A stretch of 64,000 bases of DNA. It comes from Paraburkholderia acidicola (GTDB lineage Bacteria > Pseudomonadota > Gammaproteobacteria > Burkholderiales > Burkholderiaceae). The number at the start of each line of letters is the position of its first letter. Within the stretch, counting starts at the first letter, position 1. Location of the stretch: assembly GCF_002362315.1 (NCBI RefSeq), contig NZ_MTZV01000004.1, positions 186,001 through 250,000 on the forward strand, given 5' to 3'. Of this stretch, positions 1 to 8,373 are shown in pieces. Under the pieces are notes generated by a model. It searched no databases, had not been told where the DNA came from, and saw nothing but the letters and a program-made list of their open reading frames with translations. The position numbers were made by a program, and so were the translations under genes.

Positions 1-2
1 TC

Positions 3-989
3 GTGCGCATGATCTATCCGCCCTCGCAGCTCGGGCGCGGTATCGCGATCAACGCCATGGTGGTGGCGATATCGGCGGCGGTGGGACCGACGGTCGCGTC
101 AGCTGTGCTGTCAGTTGCAACGTGGCCGTGGCTGTTCGCGATCAACGTGCCAATCGGCATCGTCGCGCTCTCCGTCGGTTTGAAGGCACTGCCCGCCAAC
201 ACACGGCACGACTCGCCCTACGACTATCCGAGCGCGGTGATGAACGCGCTCGTATTCGGTCTGCTGATCTTCGCCCTCGACGGTTTCGGTCATGGCGAAC
301 GCTACGCGTACGTCGCGGCCGAACTCGTCGGCGCGATCGCAATCGGCTACATCTTCGTGCGCCGGCAACTGACCCAACCCGCACCGCTACTGCCGGTCGA
401 TCTGCTGCGCATCCCGATCTTCGCGCTCTCGGTGGGGACGTCCGTGTGTTCGTTCGCGGCGCAGATGCTGACGTTCGTGTCGTTCCCGTTCCTGTTGCAG
501 AACACGCTCGGCTTCTCGCAAGTGCAGACCGGGCTATTGATCACGCCATGGCCGCTCGCCATCGTCGTCGCAGCGCCGCTCTCGGGAGTGCTGTCGGACA
601 AGCTGTCGGCGGGATGGCTCGGTGGCATCGGGCTGATCGTGATGGCCTGCGGACTCCTGCTGCTCGCTACACTGGGCGCTCATCCAGAGCCGTTCGAGAT
701 CGCGTGGCGCATGGCGCTGTGCGGCGCGGGCTTCGGCATTTTCCAGTCGCCGAACAATCGCACGATGCTTGCCGCCGCGCCACGCGCGCGCAGCGGCGGC
801 GCAAGCGGCATGCTCGGTACCGCCCGGCTCACCGGGCAGACGCTGGGCGCGGCGCTCGTCGCGTTGATCTTCGGCTTGGCGCCGCAGAACGGACCGACCA
901 TCGCGCTCTACGTCGCGGCATGCTTTGCGGCGGTCGCGGCGATCGTCAGCATGCTGCGCACTACGCAGCGCGGCACAGCGACGGCCTGA
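3..989 (+). CDS. MFS exporter, DHA2-type, 3' part only
   Basis: This is the C-terminal part of a major facilitator superfamily drug/proton antiporter of the inner membrane. The reading frame is open to the left edge, so the true start and the first helices lie outside the window. About 328 residues are visible, with many hydrophobic helices and the periodic Gly/Pro pattern of MFS proteins (GPTVASAVLS, then a long run of paired helices and a loop rich in Arg/Ala near GGASGMLGTARL). The many visible helices suggest the 14-helix DHA2 (EmrB/QacA) type. The substrate cannot be read from sequence. It converges on otsA, with no clear hairpin in the 67 bases between them. Confidence 0.85.
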   Translation: MRMIYPPSQLGRGIAINAMVVAISAAVGPTVASAVLSVATWPWLFAINVPIGIVALSVGLKALPANTRHDSPYDYPSAVMNALVFGLLIFALDGFGHGERYAYVAAELVGAIAIGYIFVRRQLTQPAPLLPVDLLRIPIFALSVGTSVCSFAAQMLTFVSFPFLLQNTLGFSQVQTGLLITPWPLAIVVAAPLSGVLSDKLSAGWLGGIGLIVMACGLLLLATLGAHPEPFEIAWRMALCGAGFGIFQSPNNRTMLAAAPRARSGGASGMLGTARLTGQTLGAALVALIFGLAPQNGPTIALYVAACFAAVAAIVSMLRTTQRGTATA

Positions 990-1056
990 GCACACGCGAC
1001 GTCGTCATTCGTCTGCTCCTGAATCCCGCCCGCGCCAACACAAAGGTGCGCAGCCG

Positions 1057-2481
1057 CTACGACGCCGTCACATCCGCAAGCTTCACCGCCTTCTCCGCCA
1101 CCGACGAAGCCGTCGCGACATTGCGCAGATCGGCGAGGAACGTATCGCGCCAGACCGACAGATTGTTTTCGCGCATCGGCGCCATCATGTCGGCGTGGCG
1201 CGCCTGGCGTTCCGCGAGCGGCATCGACAGTGCACGCTCGAGCGCTTCGGCCATCTGCGACAGATCGAACGGATTGACGACGAGCGCGCCTGGCAATTGT
1301 TCCGCTGCACCGGCAAACTGCGACAGCACGAGCACACCAGGATCGGTCGGGTCCTGCGACGCGACATACTCCTTCGCGACCAGATTCATGCCATCGCGCA
1401 ACGGCGTCACGTAGCCGACCTGCGCCTGCCGGAACAGCGCCATCAGTAAGTTGCGTTCGTACTTGCGATTCAGATACTGGATCGGCGTCCAGTCGAGTTG
1501 CGCGAAGCGTCCGTTGATCCGACCCGCTTCCCCTTCGAGCGTCTGACGGATGCGCTGATAGGTCTGCACGTCGGAGCGCGTCGGCGGCGCGATCTGCACC
1601 AGCGACACGCGACCATGCCAGCCCGGCCCACTCAACAGCAGTCGCTCGAATGCCTGGAAGCGCTCGACGAGCCCCTTCGAATAATCGAGCCGGTCGACAC
1701 TCATGATCAGCTTGCGACCGCGCAGACCATCGCGCAGGCTCTTCACCGCCTTGCGGTCGCTGAACTGCACGGACGCCTTCGCGATCGCATCGGGATAGAT
1801 CCCGATCGGATACGCACCGACCTTCATGAAGCGGTTGTACGCGTGCAGCATGCCGTCGTCGCTCGCGCTGCCGTGACCGCCGCGCTCGATGTAGTCGACA
1901 AACGACTGCCGGTCCGCATCGGTCTGAAAACCGATCACGTCATAGCTACACATGCTCCTCACGAGTTCCTCGTGCGGCGGCACGGTGCGCAGCACCTCGG
2001 GCACCGGAAACGGAATGTGCAGGAAAAAACCGATCGGATTCTTCACGCCGAGATCGCGCAGGCACCGCGCAAACGGCAGCAGGTGATAGTCGTGAACCCA
2101 GATGATGTCGTCGGGCTGCAGCAGCGCTTTTAGCTGCTTCGCGAGTGTCTCGTTCACGCGCAGATAGCCCGTATATTCCTGTCGATCGTAGCGCGACAGA
2201 TCGTTCCGGTAGTGAAAGGCCGGCCACAGCGTCGCGTTCGAAAACCCGCGGTAATACTGATCGTAATCGCGCTTCGTGAGACCGACCGTTGCGTAGGTGA
2301 CGTTGCCCTGCTTCTCGATCACCGGATCGGACGGCTCCGCGACGGTCTCGCCGCTCCAGCCGAACCACACGCCACCGGTCTCCTTTAGGGCGTCCAGCAC
2401 ACCGATGGCGAGTCCGCCGGCAGCAGGGCGACCTTCCTGGGTCGGCGCAACGCGATTCGATACCACGATCAATCTACTCAT
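1057..2481 (-). CDS. otsA: Trehalose-6-phosphate synthase
   Basis: Joins UDP-glucose and glucose-6-phosphate to make trehalose-6-phosphate in the cytosol, the first step of osmoprotectant trehalose synthesis. It is a GT20 family enzyme of 474 residues, the usual length of bacterial OtsA. Visible marks are the N-terminal LIVVSNRVAP strand, HDYHLLP, the RLDYSKGL phosphate-binding stretch, DGMNLVAKEY and SQFAGAAEQL near the C-terminus. The ATG start has GAGGTGG just upstream. No otsB phosphatase gene is in the window, so the second step must be encoded elsewhere. It is convergent with the MFS gene. Confidence 0.95.
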   Translation of the reverse strand: MSRLIVVSNRVAPTQEGRPAAGGLAIGVLDALKETGGVWFGWSGETVAEPSDPVIEKQGNVTYATVGLTKRDYDQYYRGFSNATLWPAFHYRNDLSRYDRQEYTGYLRVNETLAKQLKALLQPDDIIWVHDYHLLPFARCLRDLGVKNPIGFFLHIPFPVPEVLRTVPPHEELVRSMCSYDVIGFQTDADRQSFVDYIERGGHGSASDDGMLHAYNRFMKVGAYPIGIYPDAIAKASVQFSDRKAVKSLRDGLRGRKLIMSVDRLDYSKGLVERFQAFERLLLSGPGWHGRVSLVQIAPPTRSDVQTYQRIRQTLEGEAGRINGRFAQLDWTPIQYLNRKYERNLLMALFRQAQVGYVTPLRDGMNLVAKEYVASQDPTDPGVLVLSQFAGAAEQLPGALVVNPFDLSQMAEALERALSMPLAERQARHADMMAPMRENNLSVWRDTFLADLRNVATASSVAEKAVKLADVTAS

Positions 2482-2689
2482 TCGGCTCCACCTCGTTTGA
2501 TAGTCATTGCATGCGGGATGTGCCTGATCGACGTATGCAAACGACGTGCCTCATCTCAAAAATAGTCGGTGATGCTGCATGCACATGCGATGGACGAGCA
2601 GAAGCCAGCCACGCTCACGCGTCGCACAGAATTTTTTCACCGGGGTGATTACGCGCGACCTGACCGATGGTCGCGGTGCGGCGTTGCGC

Positions 2690-2902
2690 TCAGGCGTCCT
2701 GCTCGGACCCGAGGTCGCGCTGATACTCGATCCCTTCCGGCCGCACGCCGCCCTGATTGTGTTCGCCGTCGGGTGGCGCATCAGGCGCGATGCGGTTCTG
2801 TGCGGCGGGGTCCGGGGTCGGCGGCGGGCCGTCCGATCCGGAGCCGGGGCGCGAATCGCGCTTCGAGTGGCGCGCGGAGCGCCGCAATGCAGGGTGTCTC
2901 AT
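2690..2902 (-). CDS. Small polar hypothetical protein
   Basis: A 70-residue ORF with a near-perfect ribosome-binding site (AGGAGG, 8 bases before ATG), which is the main reason to call it. The product starts with an Arg/His-rich stretch (MRHPALRRSARHSKR) and continues as a Pro/Asp/Gly-rich, probably disordered chain. No domain, signal peptide or membrane segment is visible. It lies upstream of otsA on the same strand with 208 bases between them, so shared transcription is possible. Overlapping ORFs on the other strand are of similar length but lack a ribosome-binding site. Function unknown. Confidence 0.5.
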   Translation of the reverse strand: MRHPALRRSARHSKRDSRPGSGSDGPPPTPDPAAQNRIAPDAPPDGEHNQGGVRPEGIEYQRDLGSEQDA

Positions 2903-3061
2903 GGCCGTGCCTCCTGGGGAAGGCCGCCACCGTAGCGGTGGCGCTCACGTAGTCTAGAACCCGTCGCGTCAAATTGCCGGTAAAAGATGCGCCGTTTTTG
3001 TAACGGCTACATCAACGTGGCGGCGCGGCGAAGTGTCGCGCGTAAAGACTGCGCGGATAGC

Positions 3062-3274
3062 CTATGCGTAGCCTGCCTGGGGCGTCTGGTTCGGTTGCGG
3101 CGGCGGATCGCCGATCGGCAGCGTACCGGGCTCGGGCAGCTCGGGCGCCGGGCCCGGCTCGGTGTCGGGATCGTAGGGCTCGTCGGGCATCGGGGGATCG
3201 GTCGGCTCGGGACGATGCGCGATCATCGGATGGATCTTGCTGGGCGGCGGGTTGTGCGGCTCGTGGTGCGGCAT
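3062..3274 (-). CDS. Small proline-rich hypothetical protein
   Basis: A 70-residue acidic, proline-rich ORF (repeated PEP, PDEPYDPD and PPPQPNQTP-like patches) preceded by GGAG seven bases before ATG. It has no hydrophobic segment and is probably disordered. It lies 67 bases downstream of the sigma-54 response regulator gene on the same strand and could be its last cistron. No family is recognised. Low-complexity coding potential in GC-rich DNA can be spurious, hence the modest confidence. Confidence 0.5.
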   Translation of the reverse strand: MPHHEPHNPPPSKIHPMIAHRPEPTDPPMPDEPYDPDTEPGPAPELPEPGTLPIGDPPPQPNQTPQAGYA

Positions 3275-3341
3275 AAAGAACTCCGTCGTGTGATTCCTTA
3301 TGCCGCAGCAAGGGCTATGCCGTCAGCCGCAGCAGCCAGAC

Positions 3342-4748
3342 TCAGGCATCCGCACCGCCGAGTGCACGCGACTCGTCGGTGGCGTCTGCTTCGTCGGCAC
3401 GGTTCGCGTCGTTGCCGTATTCAACGAGGCGGTTATACAGCGTCTTCAGACTGATGCCGAGGATCTCCGCGGCGCGCGTCTTGACGCCGCCGCACTGGTC
3501 GAGTGTCGCAAGAATCAGCTGACGGTCCGCTTCGGCCAGCGACGTGCCGAACGGAATCGTCACCGCGGTTCCGGTAGCGGGTTTCGACAGCGTGATCTGC
3601 AACGGCACCGTCGCGGTACTGTCCGAATCCGTGCCCGACATGATGTGCGCGCGCTGCACGTAGTTCTTCAGCTCGCGCACATTGCCCGGCCACGGGTACG
3701 ACATCAGCATCTCCTTGACCGCGGGCGGGAAATGCTTGCGCGTGCTGTGTCGCTCGTTGAGATCTTCGAGGAACGCCTGCGCGAGCAGTTCGACGTCCTT
3801 GCCGCGCTCGCGCAACGGCGGCAGGCTGATCGGAAACACGTTCAGGCGGTGATAAAGATCGAGACGCAGCTTGCCTTCGAGCACCGCCTGCTCCGGGTCG
3901 CGATTCGTCGCGGCGATCACGCGCACGTCGGTCTCGATTTCCTTCGTCGTCCCGACGCGCATGAACATACCGGTCTCGAGCACGCGTAGCAGTTTCACCT
4001 GCAACTCGACCGGCATCTCGGTGATTTCGTCGAGAAACAACGTGCCGCCGTTCGCGCGTTCGAAATACCCCTTGTGCTGACGGTCCGCCCCGGTGAACGA
4101 ACCGCGCTCGTGGCCGAACATCTCCGACTCGATCAGGTTCGGCGAAATCGCGCCGCAGTTCACCGCGAGAAACGCATGCTTGCGGCGCAGGCTCAACTCA
4201 TGCACGGTCAGTGCCGCCACTTCCTTGCCGGTGCCCGATTCGCCGACCAGCATCACGGACGCCGCCGTCGGCGCGACCCGGCCGATCTGGTCATAGACCT
4301 CTTGCATCGCCGGCGAATTGCCCAGCATCGAGCCGAAGCGACCCATCCGGCGCAACTCGCCGCGCAGCGTGCCGATCTCGGCCTTGAGGTCGCCGGGGCG
4401 CGGCAAACGCGACAGGATCGCCTTCACGCGCTGCATGTTGATCGGCTTGACGAGGTAGTCGGCGGCGCCCATTTTCAGCGCGCTCACGGCAGACTCGACC
4501 GTCGCATGACCGGTGATCACGATCACCTCGACACCCGAGCGCGGATCGAGATCTTCGAACAGGTCGACGCCGCTGCCGTCCGGCAGCTTGAGATCGGTAA
4601 ACACGACATCCGGCATCTGCCGCACGAGCTGGATGCGCGCCTCGCGCAAGTCGCCCGCCGTGGCAGTGGTCAAGCCGTCTTCTCCGATGATGGCGGCCAG
4701 CGCCTCGCGGGTCGCCGGATCGTCATCGACAATCAGTACGTGTGGCAT
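3342..4748 (-). CDS. Sigma-54-dependent NtrC-family response regulator
   Basis: A transcription activator of 468 residues with three parts. Residues 1-120 are a receiver domain with VDDD near the N-terminus and phospho-acceptor Asp52 in VVFTDLKLPDG. Residues about 140-370 are a sigma-54 AAA+ ATPase with Walker A GESGTGKE, sigma-54 contact loop GSFTGA (the common form is GAFTGA) and Walker B GTLFLDEI. The C-terminal part is a Fis-type helix-turn-helix (RAAEILGISLKTLYNRL). No histidine kinase gene adjoins it, so it is an orphan regulator here. Its C-terminal region closely resembles that of the receiver-less activator at 5884-6942, suggesting duplication. Targets are unknown. Confidence 0.93.
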   Translation of the reverse strand: MPHVLIVDDDPATREALAAIIGEDGLTTATAGDLREARIQLVRQMPDVVFTDLKLPDGSGVDLFEDLDPRSGVEVIVITGHATVESAVSALKMGAADYLVKPINMQRVKAILSRLPRPGDLKAEIGTLRGELRRMGRFGSMLGNSPAMQEVYDQIGRVAPTAASVMLVGESGTGKEVAALTVHELSLRRKHAFLAVNCGAISPNLIESEMFGHERGSFTGADRQHKGYFERANGGTLFLDEITEMPVELQVKLLRVLETGMFMRVGTTKEIETDVRVIAATNRDPEQAVLEGKLRLDLYHRLNVFPISLPPLRERGKDVELLAQAFLEDLNERHSTRKHFPPAVKEMLMSYPWPGNVRELKNYVQRAHIMSGTDSDSTATVPLQITLSKPATGTAVTIPFGTSLAEADRQLILATLDQCGGVKTRAAEILGISLKTLYNRLVEYGNDANRADEADATDESRALGGADA

Positions 4749-4800
4749 CGCGCCTCAGTAGCGTGGATGGGATGGGAATGCCGAAATGCAGCGGGGAAAC

Positions 4801-4822
4801 GGGATAAACGCGGGATAAACGC
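4801..4822. repeat. 11-bp perfect tandem repeat upstream of regulator
   Basis: GGGATAAACGC occurs twice head to tail, 53 bases upstream of the start codon of the sigma-54 response regulator. One helical turn per copy would fit a two-subunit operator, possibly for autoregulation. No factor is known from the sequence. Confidence 0.45.
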
Positions 4823-4906
4823 ACCGCGACAGAAGTGGATGCTCACCCTGCGAGCCGCTCCCCTCGCGGCTCCCTGCACATCGACTTAGCACAACCGCGC
4901 AACAAT

Positions 4907-4926
4907 TACTGCTTTTGCGCAGTAAA
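4907..4926 (-). terminator. Possible weak terminator hairpin
   Basis: TTACTGC and GCAGTAA form a 7-bp stem with a 6-base loop in an AT-rich stretch. It lies about 100 bases downstream of the small membrane-protein genes read on the minus strand. The downstream tract on that strand is only TTGTTG, so termination would be weak. It could instead be part of the promoter region of the response regulator. Confidence 0.3.
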
Positions 4927-5027
4927 AATTACTTGATTGTTGTGAATTTGATCATTATACGGCGATATTACGAATAGACGAACAACCGCCGGGGTAGTGA
5001 CGCATGCCGTCGATGGGTTGGGACGCG

Positions 5028-5267
5028 TCAGCCGCGCGGAAATGGCCACGCGTTCCCGTTGGCGCCCGGATGATGCAAGCCGTTCGCGCCTTTTACTGCC
5101 GGCGCCGCCGGTGCAGCCCGCGCGATTGCGCCACCCTCGCCCTCCCAGCGGCTGACTTCGCGCGCCGTCGTTGTCTGGGCAGCGCGGCTCTTCTGCACGC
5201 AGCGCAGCGCGAGAATGCCGCCGACCGCAACCAGTACGCCGAATAGTCCAATCCGATGTCGTGCCAT
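5028..5267 (-). CDS. Small single-pass membrane protein, unknown
   Basis: A 79-residue ORF with GGAG eight bases before ATG. An N-terminal hydrophobic helix (about residues 7-25, IGLFGVLVAVGGILALR) is followed by a polar tail rich in Ala, Gly and Pro. It starts 36 bases after the DUF883 gene on the same strand, so the two are probably co-transcribed. DUF883 proteins anchor to the inner membrane, and this protein may act with its neighbour. No family is recognised. Confidence 0.55.
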   Translation of the reverse strand: MARHRIGLFGVLVAVGGILALRCVQKSRAAQTTTAREVSRWEGEGGAIARAAPAAPAVKGANGLHHPGANGNAWPFPRG

Positions 5268-5303
5268 CGCGAATCTCCGTAGATAAGCGGAACCTTGCCT
5301 CTA

Positions 5304-5621
5304 TCAACGCGCAGCCAGCGCACCGAGCACGAAGCCGATACCAGCCGCAATGCCGACGGCCTGCCACGGGTTGTGGCGCACATAACGTTCGGTGTTGATA
5401 GCCGCTGCCCGATAGCGCCGATGCGCCGCCGACTGCGCATCGGACAGCGTGTCCTGCAGCGCATCGACATGCGTGCGCAGACGCTCGCGCAACGCATCGA
5501 CGCCCTCGCCGGGTACCGCGCCCGCGAGCCGCAGCATCTCTTCCGAGTCGGTCAGCAGCACGCGCAGATCCTCGACGATCTTCTGCCGGCCGAGGGCCAG
5601 TTGTTCCGTGGTTTCTGTCAT
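5304..5621 (-). CDS. DUF883 (ElaB/YqjD-type) membrane protein
   Basis: A 105-residue protein of the ElaB/YqjD/YgaM family (DUF883). It has a long charged amphipathic region (about residues 1-80, with heptad-like Leu and Ala spacing) and one C-terminal membrane helix (WQAVGIAAGIGFVLGALAAR). In E. coli, family members are tail-anchored inner-membrane proteins that bind ribosomes in stationary phase and are under RpoS control. The same role here is inferred from family only. The start has GGAG seven bases upstream. It is divergent from the sigma-54 activator at 5884. Confidence 0.85.
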   Translation of the reverse strand: MTETTEQLALGRQKIVEDLRVLLTDSEEMLRLAGAVPGEGVDALRERLRTHVDALQDTLSDAQSAAHRRYRAAAINTERYVRHNPWQAVGIAAGIGFVLGALAAR

Positions 5622-5883
5622 CTAACGCTCCAAGGTCGTGGATTCGCGGCGGCTATCGGGCTTTACGTGGCTTTCAGGTTTTCGCTTCGAGCGCCGCCAT
5701 TCACGTCTACACCGCGCAAGCCGCGTACCTGCCCTGGATACGAACACTGAATCCAACACCGGCAAACAGGTCGAAGCACGCTCGTGTGCATTGCCGCACC
5801 CTATCCCTGGATGGTTAAATCATTTTTTGTGAGATAGTGAACTCATCGAACACCGAACCACTTTTGCACAGGACTACCCGTTT

Positions 5884-6942
5884 ATGGCGTCAATCGATCT
5901 GGACTCGCCCACTGCCGGCGGCACCACAGCGGCACAGGTGAAGCCTCGCAACGCACAGCACGTTGCGGGGCTCAGGTCGTATGGTCTGTTGTATGGCTCG
6001 TCGCCGGCGATGCTCGATCTCTACGAGCAGATCGAGCGCGTCGCCTCCACCGATGCAACCGCGCTGATCATCGGCGAATCGGGGACCGGCAAAGAACTGG
6101 TCGCGCGGACGATCCACGATCAAAGCACGCGCAAGGAAGCGCCGTTTATCGCGGTGAACTGCGGCGCGATTCCCGACGAACTGATCGAGGCCGAACTGTT
6201 CGGCCACGAGAAAGGCAGTTTCACCGGTGCCGTTCAAGGGCGGATCGGCTACTTCGAGCACGCGAACAACGGCACGCTGTTTCTCGACGAGGTCACGGAG
6301 ATGTCGCCGGTGCGCCAGGTCAAACTGCTGCGCGCGCTGGAGACGGGCACGTTCTTTCGGGTCGGCGGCACGGAACTGATTCACTCGAATGTGCGCGTGA
6401 TCGCCGCGACCAATCGCGACCCAGCCGTGGCCGTCAAGGAAAACGGCCTGCGCGAAGACCTGATGTACCGGCTCGCGGTGTTTCCGTTGCGCGCGCCGCC
6501 GCTGCGCGAGCGCGAAGGCGATCGCGAACTGCTCGCGCAATACTTCCTCGCCGCACTGAACGAACAGGAAGGCGCGAACAAGACGTTCAGCAAACGCGCG
6601 CTCGACACCCTGCGCACGTGGTCGTGGCCCGGCAACGTGCGCGAACTGAAGAACGCGATATACCGCGCATTCATCCTCGCGGAAACGGTCGTCGAACTGC
6701 CGCATCCGCATCTCGCGGCGCGCATAAAAAAGCCGCTCACCCAGGGCGACTCGATGAGCGTGTGGATCGGCACGCCGCTCGCGGATGCGCAGAAGCAGAT
6801 CATCCTCGGCACGCTGAAGTACTGCGGCGGCGACAAGCGACGCGCGGCCAAGGCGCTCGGCGTGAGCCTGAAAACGCTCTACAACCGCTTGAGCACCTAC
6901 GGTGACGAAGCGGCTGACGAACCAACCAGCGACGAAGCGTAA
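5884..6942 (+). CDS. Sigma-54 activator lacking a receiver domain
   Basis: A 352-residue enhancer-binding protein. Only about 35 residues precede the AAA+ domain, so there is no receiver, GAF or PAS input domain, which is like PspF. It has Walker A GESGTGKE, contact loop GSFTGA, Walker B GTLFLDEV, arginine-finger region ATNRDPAV and a C-terminal Fis-type helix-turn-helix (RAAKALGVSLKTLYNRL). The C-terminal linker (TPLADAQKQIILGTL) parallels that of the regulator at 3342-4748. It may be constitutively active or held by a separate partner protein. The lipoprotein pair immediately downstream is a natural target candidate by position only. Confidence 0.92.
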   Translation: MASIDLDSPTAGGTTAAQVKPRNAQHVAGLRSYGLLYGSSPAMLDLYEQIERVASTDATALIIGESGTGKELVARTIHDQSTRKEAPFIAVNCGAIPDELIEAELFGHEKGSFTGAVQGRIGYFEHANNGTLFLDEVTEMSPVRQVKLLRALETGTFFRVGGTELIHSNVRVIAATNRDPAVAVKENGLREDLMYRLAVFPLRAPPLREREGDRELLAQYFLAALNEQEGANKTFSKRALDTLRTWSWPGNVRELKNAIYRAFILAETVVELPHPHLAARIKKPLTQGDSMSVWIGTPLADAQKQIILGTLKYCGGDKRRAAKALGVSLKTLYNRLSTYGDEAADEPTSDEA

Positions 6943-7076
6943 TGCGTGCGGCCGCGGCATGCGGCGATGCATTCTCGCGATACCGTCCGATACGTTCGAG
7001 CGCGTATAGACCACCTACGCGACGCCACGATTCAAACCACAACGCTTAAACAAAAGAACCCACGCACTGCACGCAC

Positions 7077-7116
7077 TTTTGCAATTGTTTGCACTTTTCC
7101 TATGCCAATTGCAAAA
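7077..7116. promoter_or_regulatory. Perfect 11-bp inverted repeat, candidate operator
   Basis: TTTTGCAATTG (7077-7087) is repeated in inverse as CAATTGCAAAA (7106-7116), with an 18-base spacer. It sits about 90 bases upstream of the lipoprotein gene in an AT-rich island within GC-rich DNA. Half-site centres are 29 bases apart, close to three helical turns, so two dimers could bind one DNA face. There is no T tract, so it is unlikely to be a terminator. Confidence 0.5.
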
Positions 7117-7203
7117 AGCATCCTGCACAATGCCACTGCATAAAAGAAGCCACGCCGCGCAATGTTATCGCGCGTGGCGCATGCAGGAGCACAGACAGGG
7201 AAC

Positions 7204-7773
7204 ATGCCAAACAGAATGCACCGGGCCGCCCGCGCCTTACCTCCAGGTCTCGCATCACTCACTGCGCTGACCCTCGCTTTGGCAGCGCTCTCTGCCAGTC
7301 TCGGCGGATGCAGTTCACTCTATTCCGAAGGTGCAGTCGCCGGCGCCGGCATCGGCGGCGCAGCACTCGCCAGCAAGGTCACACACAACGCTGCGGTAGC
7401 CACCGGCATCGGCCTCGGCGCAGTCGCCGCCGCGCGAGCCGGCGTCCAGTACACAGAACGCGTCGTCCACCGCGATACCCAGGATGGCATCGCGAAGATC
7501 GCCGGTCCGCTCGATGTCGGCGCCATCGCGCCGTGGAGCGTCACCCACTCCGTCCCGCTCGAAGACGACGAACACGGCCGCGTCACCGTGAGCCGGACCA
7601 TCAGCAGCGGTGAACTCGATTGCAAGGAAATCGTCTTCTCGGTCGATCGGACCGCCACGCAGAATGTCCCCGCTGCGAGCGCGTTCTATGTCGCATCGAT
7701 CTGTCGCGACGGTGCCGCGTGGAAATGGGCCTCGGCTGAACCGGCTACCGAGCGCTGGGGCGCGCTGCAATGA
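7204..7773 (+). CDS. Lipoprotein, first of a tandem paralogous pair
   Basis: A secreted lipoprotein of about 189 residues. A hydrophobic signal segment (LTLALAALSASLGGC) ends in a lipobox LGGC. A glycine/alanine-rich, zipper-like stretch follows, then a soluble domain with two conserved cysteines (DCKEIVFSV and ASICRD) and a C-terminal WKWASAEPATERWG motif. The same motifs recur in the next gene, so the two arose by duplication. ATG 7204 was chosen over the longer ORF start at 7162; ATG 7216 is also possible. The stop overlaps the next start by 4 bases (ATGA), showing coupled translation. Function unknown; the cysteines may form a disulfide. Confidence 0.75.
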   Translation: MPNRMHRAARALPPGLASLTALTLALAALSASLGGCSSLYSEGAVAGAGIGGAALASKVTHNAAVATGIGLGAVAAARAGVQYTERVVHRDTQDGIAKIAGPLDVGAIAPWSVTHSVPLEDDEHGRVTVSRTISSGELDCKEIVFSVDRTATQNVPAASAFYVASICRDGAAWKWASAEPATERWGALQ

Positions 7774-8306
7774 GCGGCCGCATTGCTCACCGTCGCATGT
7801 GGGTGAAAGCGCGCGTGGCACTGGCCGGTGTGCTCTGCATCGGTGCCGGTGTGCTGCTGAACGGTTGTTCGTCGGTGGGTGCGGCGAGCGGTGCGGCAGC
7901 CGGTGTCGCGACGGGCCTCGTGACTGTGAACCCGGCGGTCGGCATTGGTGTCGGCATCGCCGTCCAGGCCGCCACCGACGAAGCCGTCAACGGCTTCATG
8001 CGCGACATGCATAGCGATCAGCAGAACCTGATCGCCGCGCTGGCCGGTGCGATGCCGGTCGGCGATGCGCGGCTATGGAGCGTCAAGCACACCCTGCCGA
8101 TCGAGAACGGTCACGGCGAAGTCCGCGTGACGCGCGCGTTCGCCTCAGCGCTCGCGATCTGCAAGGAGTTCGTGTTCTCGGTGGTGGATGGCGACGGGCC
8201 GCAGGCGCCAGCTCGCTGGTACATCGCGAGCGCCTGCCGTCAGGACAAGGGATGGAAATGGGCGTCGGCGGAACCGGCCGTCGATCGCTGGGGCAACCTG
8301 CAGTAA
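7770..8306 (+). CDS. Lipoprotein, second of a tandem paralogous pair
   Basis: A 178-residue lipoprotein. Its signal segment (VALAGVLCIGAGVLLNGC) ends in lipobox LNGC. The Gly/Ala-rich stretch, the ICKEFVFSV and ASACRQ cysteines and the terminal WKWASAEPAVDRWGNLQ all match the preceding protein, while the middle has diverged. It is translationally coupled to that gene by a 4-base overlap, and the pair may form a hetero-oligomer in the envelope. It converges on the ABC ATPase gene. No known family is recognised. Confidence 0.8.
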   Translation: MSGRIAHRRMWVKARVALAGVLCIGAGVLLNGCSSVGAASGAAAGVATGLVTVNPAVGIGVGIAVQAATDEAVNGFMRDMHSDQQNLIAALAGAMPVGDARLWSVKHTLPIENGHGEVRVTRAFASALAICKEFVFSVVDGDGPQAPARWYIASACRQDKGWKWASAEPAVDRWGNLQ

Positions 8307-8373
8307 CGCTCGCAGTGGCATGGCACGCGCCGCCTGACGCCGTGCCACACCACCACGCGCACACTGCCGTCGC

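Noticed and set aside
2579..2935. 118-residue plus-strand ORF overlapping the small gene at 2690-2902
   Set aside because: No ribosome-binding site, whereas the minus-strand ORF has AGGAGG at ideal spacing.
5890..7014. 374-residue minus-strand ORF
   Set aside because: Antisense to the sigma-54 activator gene, with Arg/Ala-rich shadow composition.
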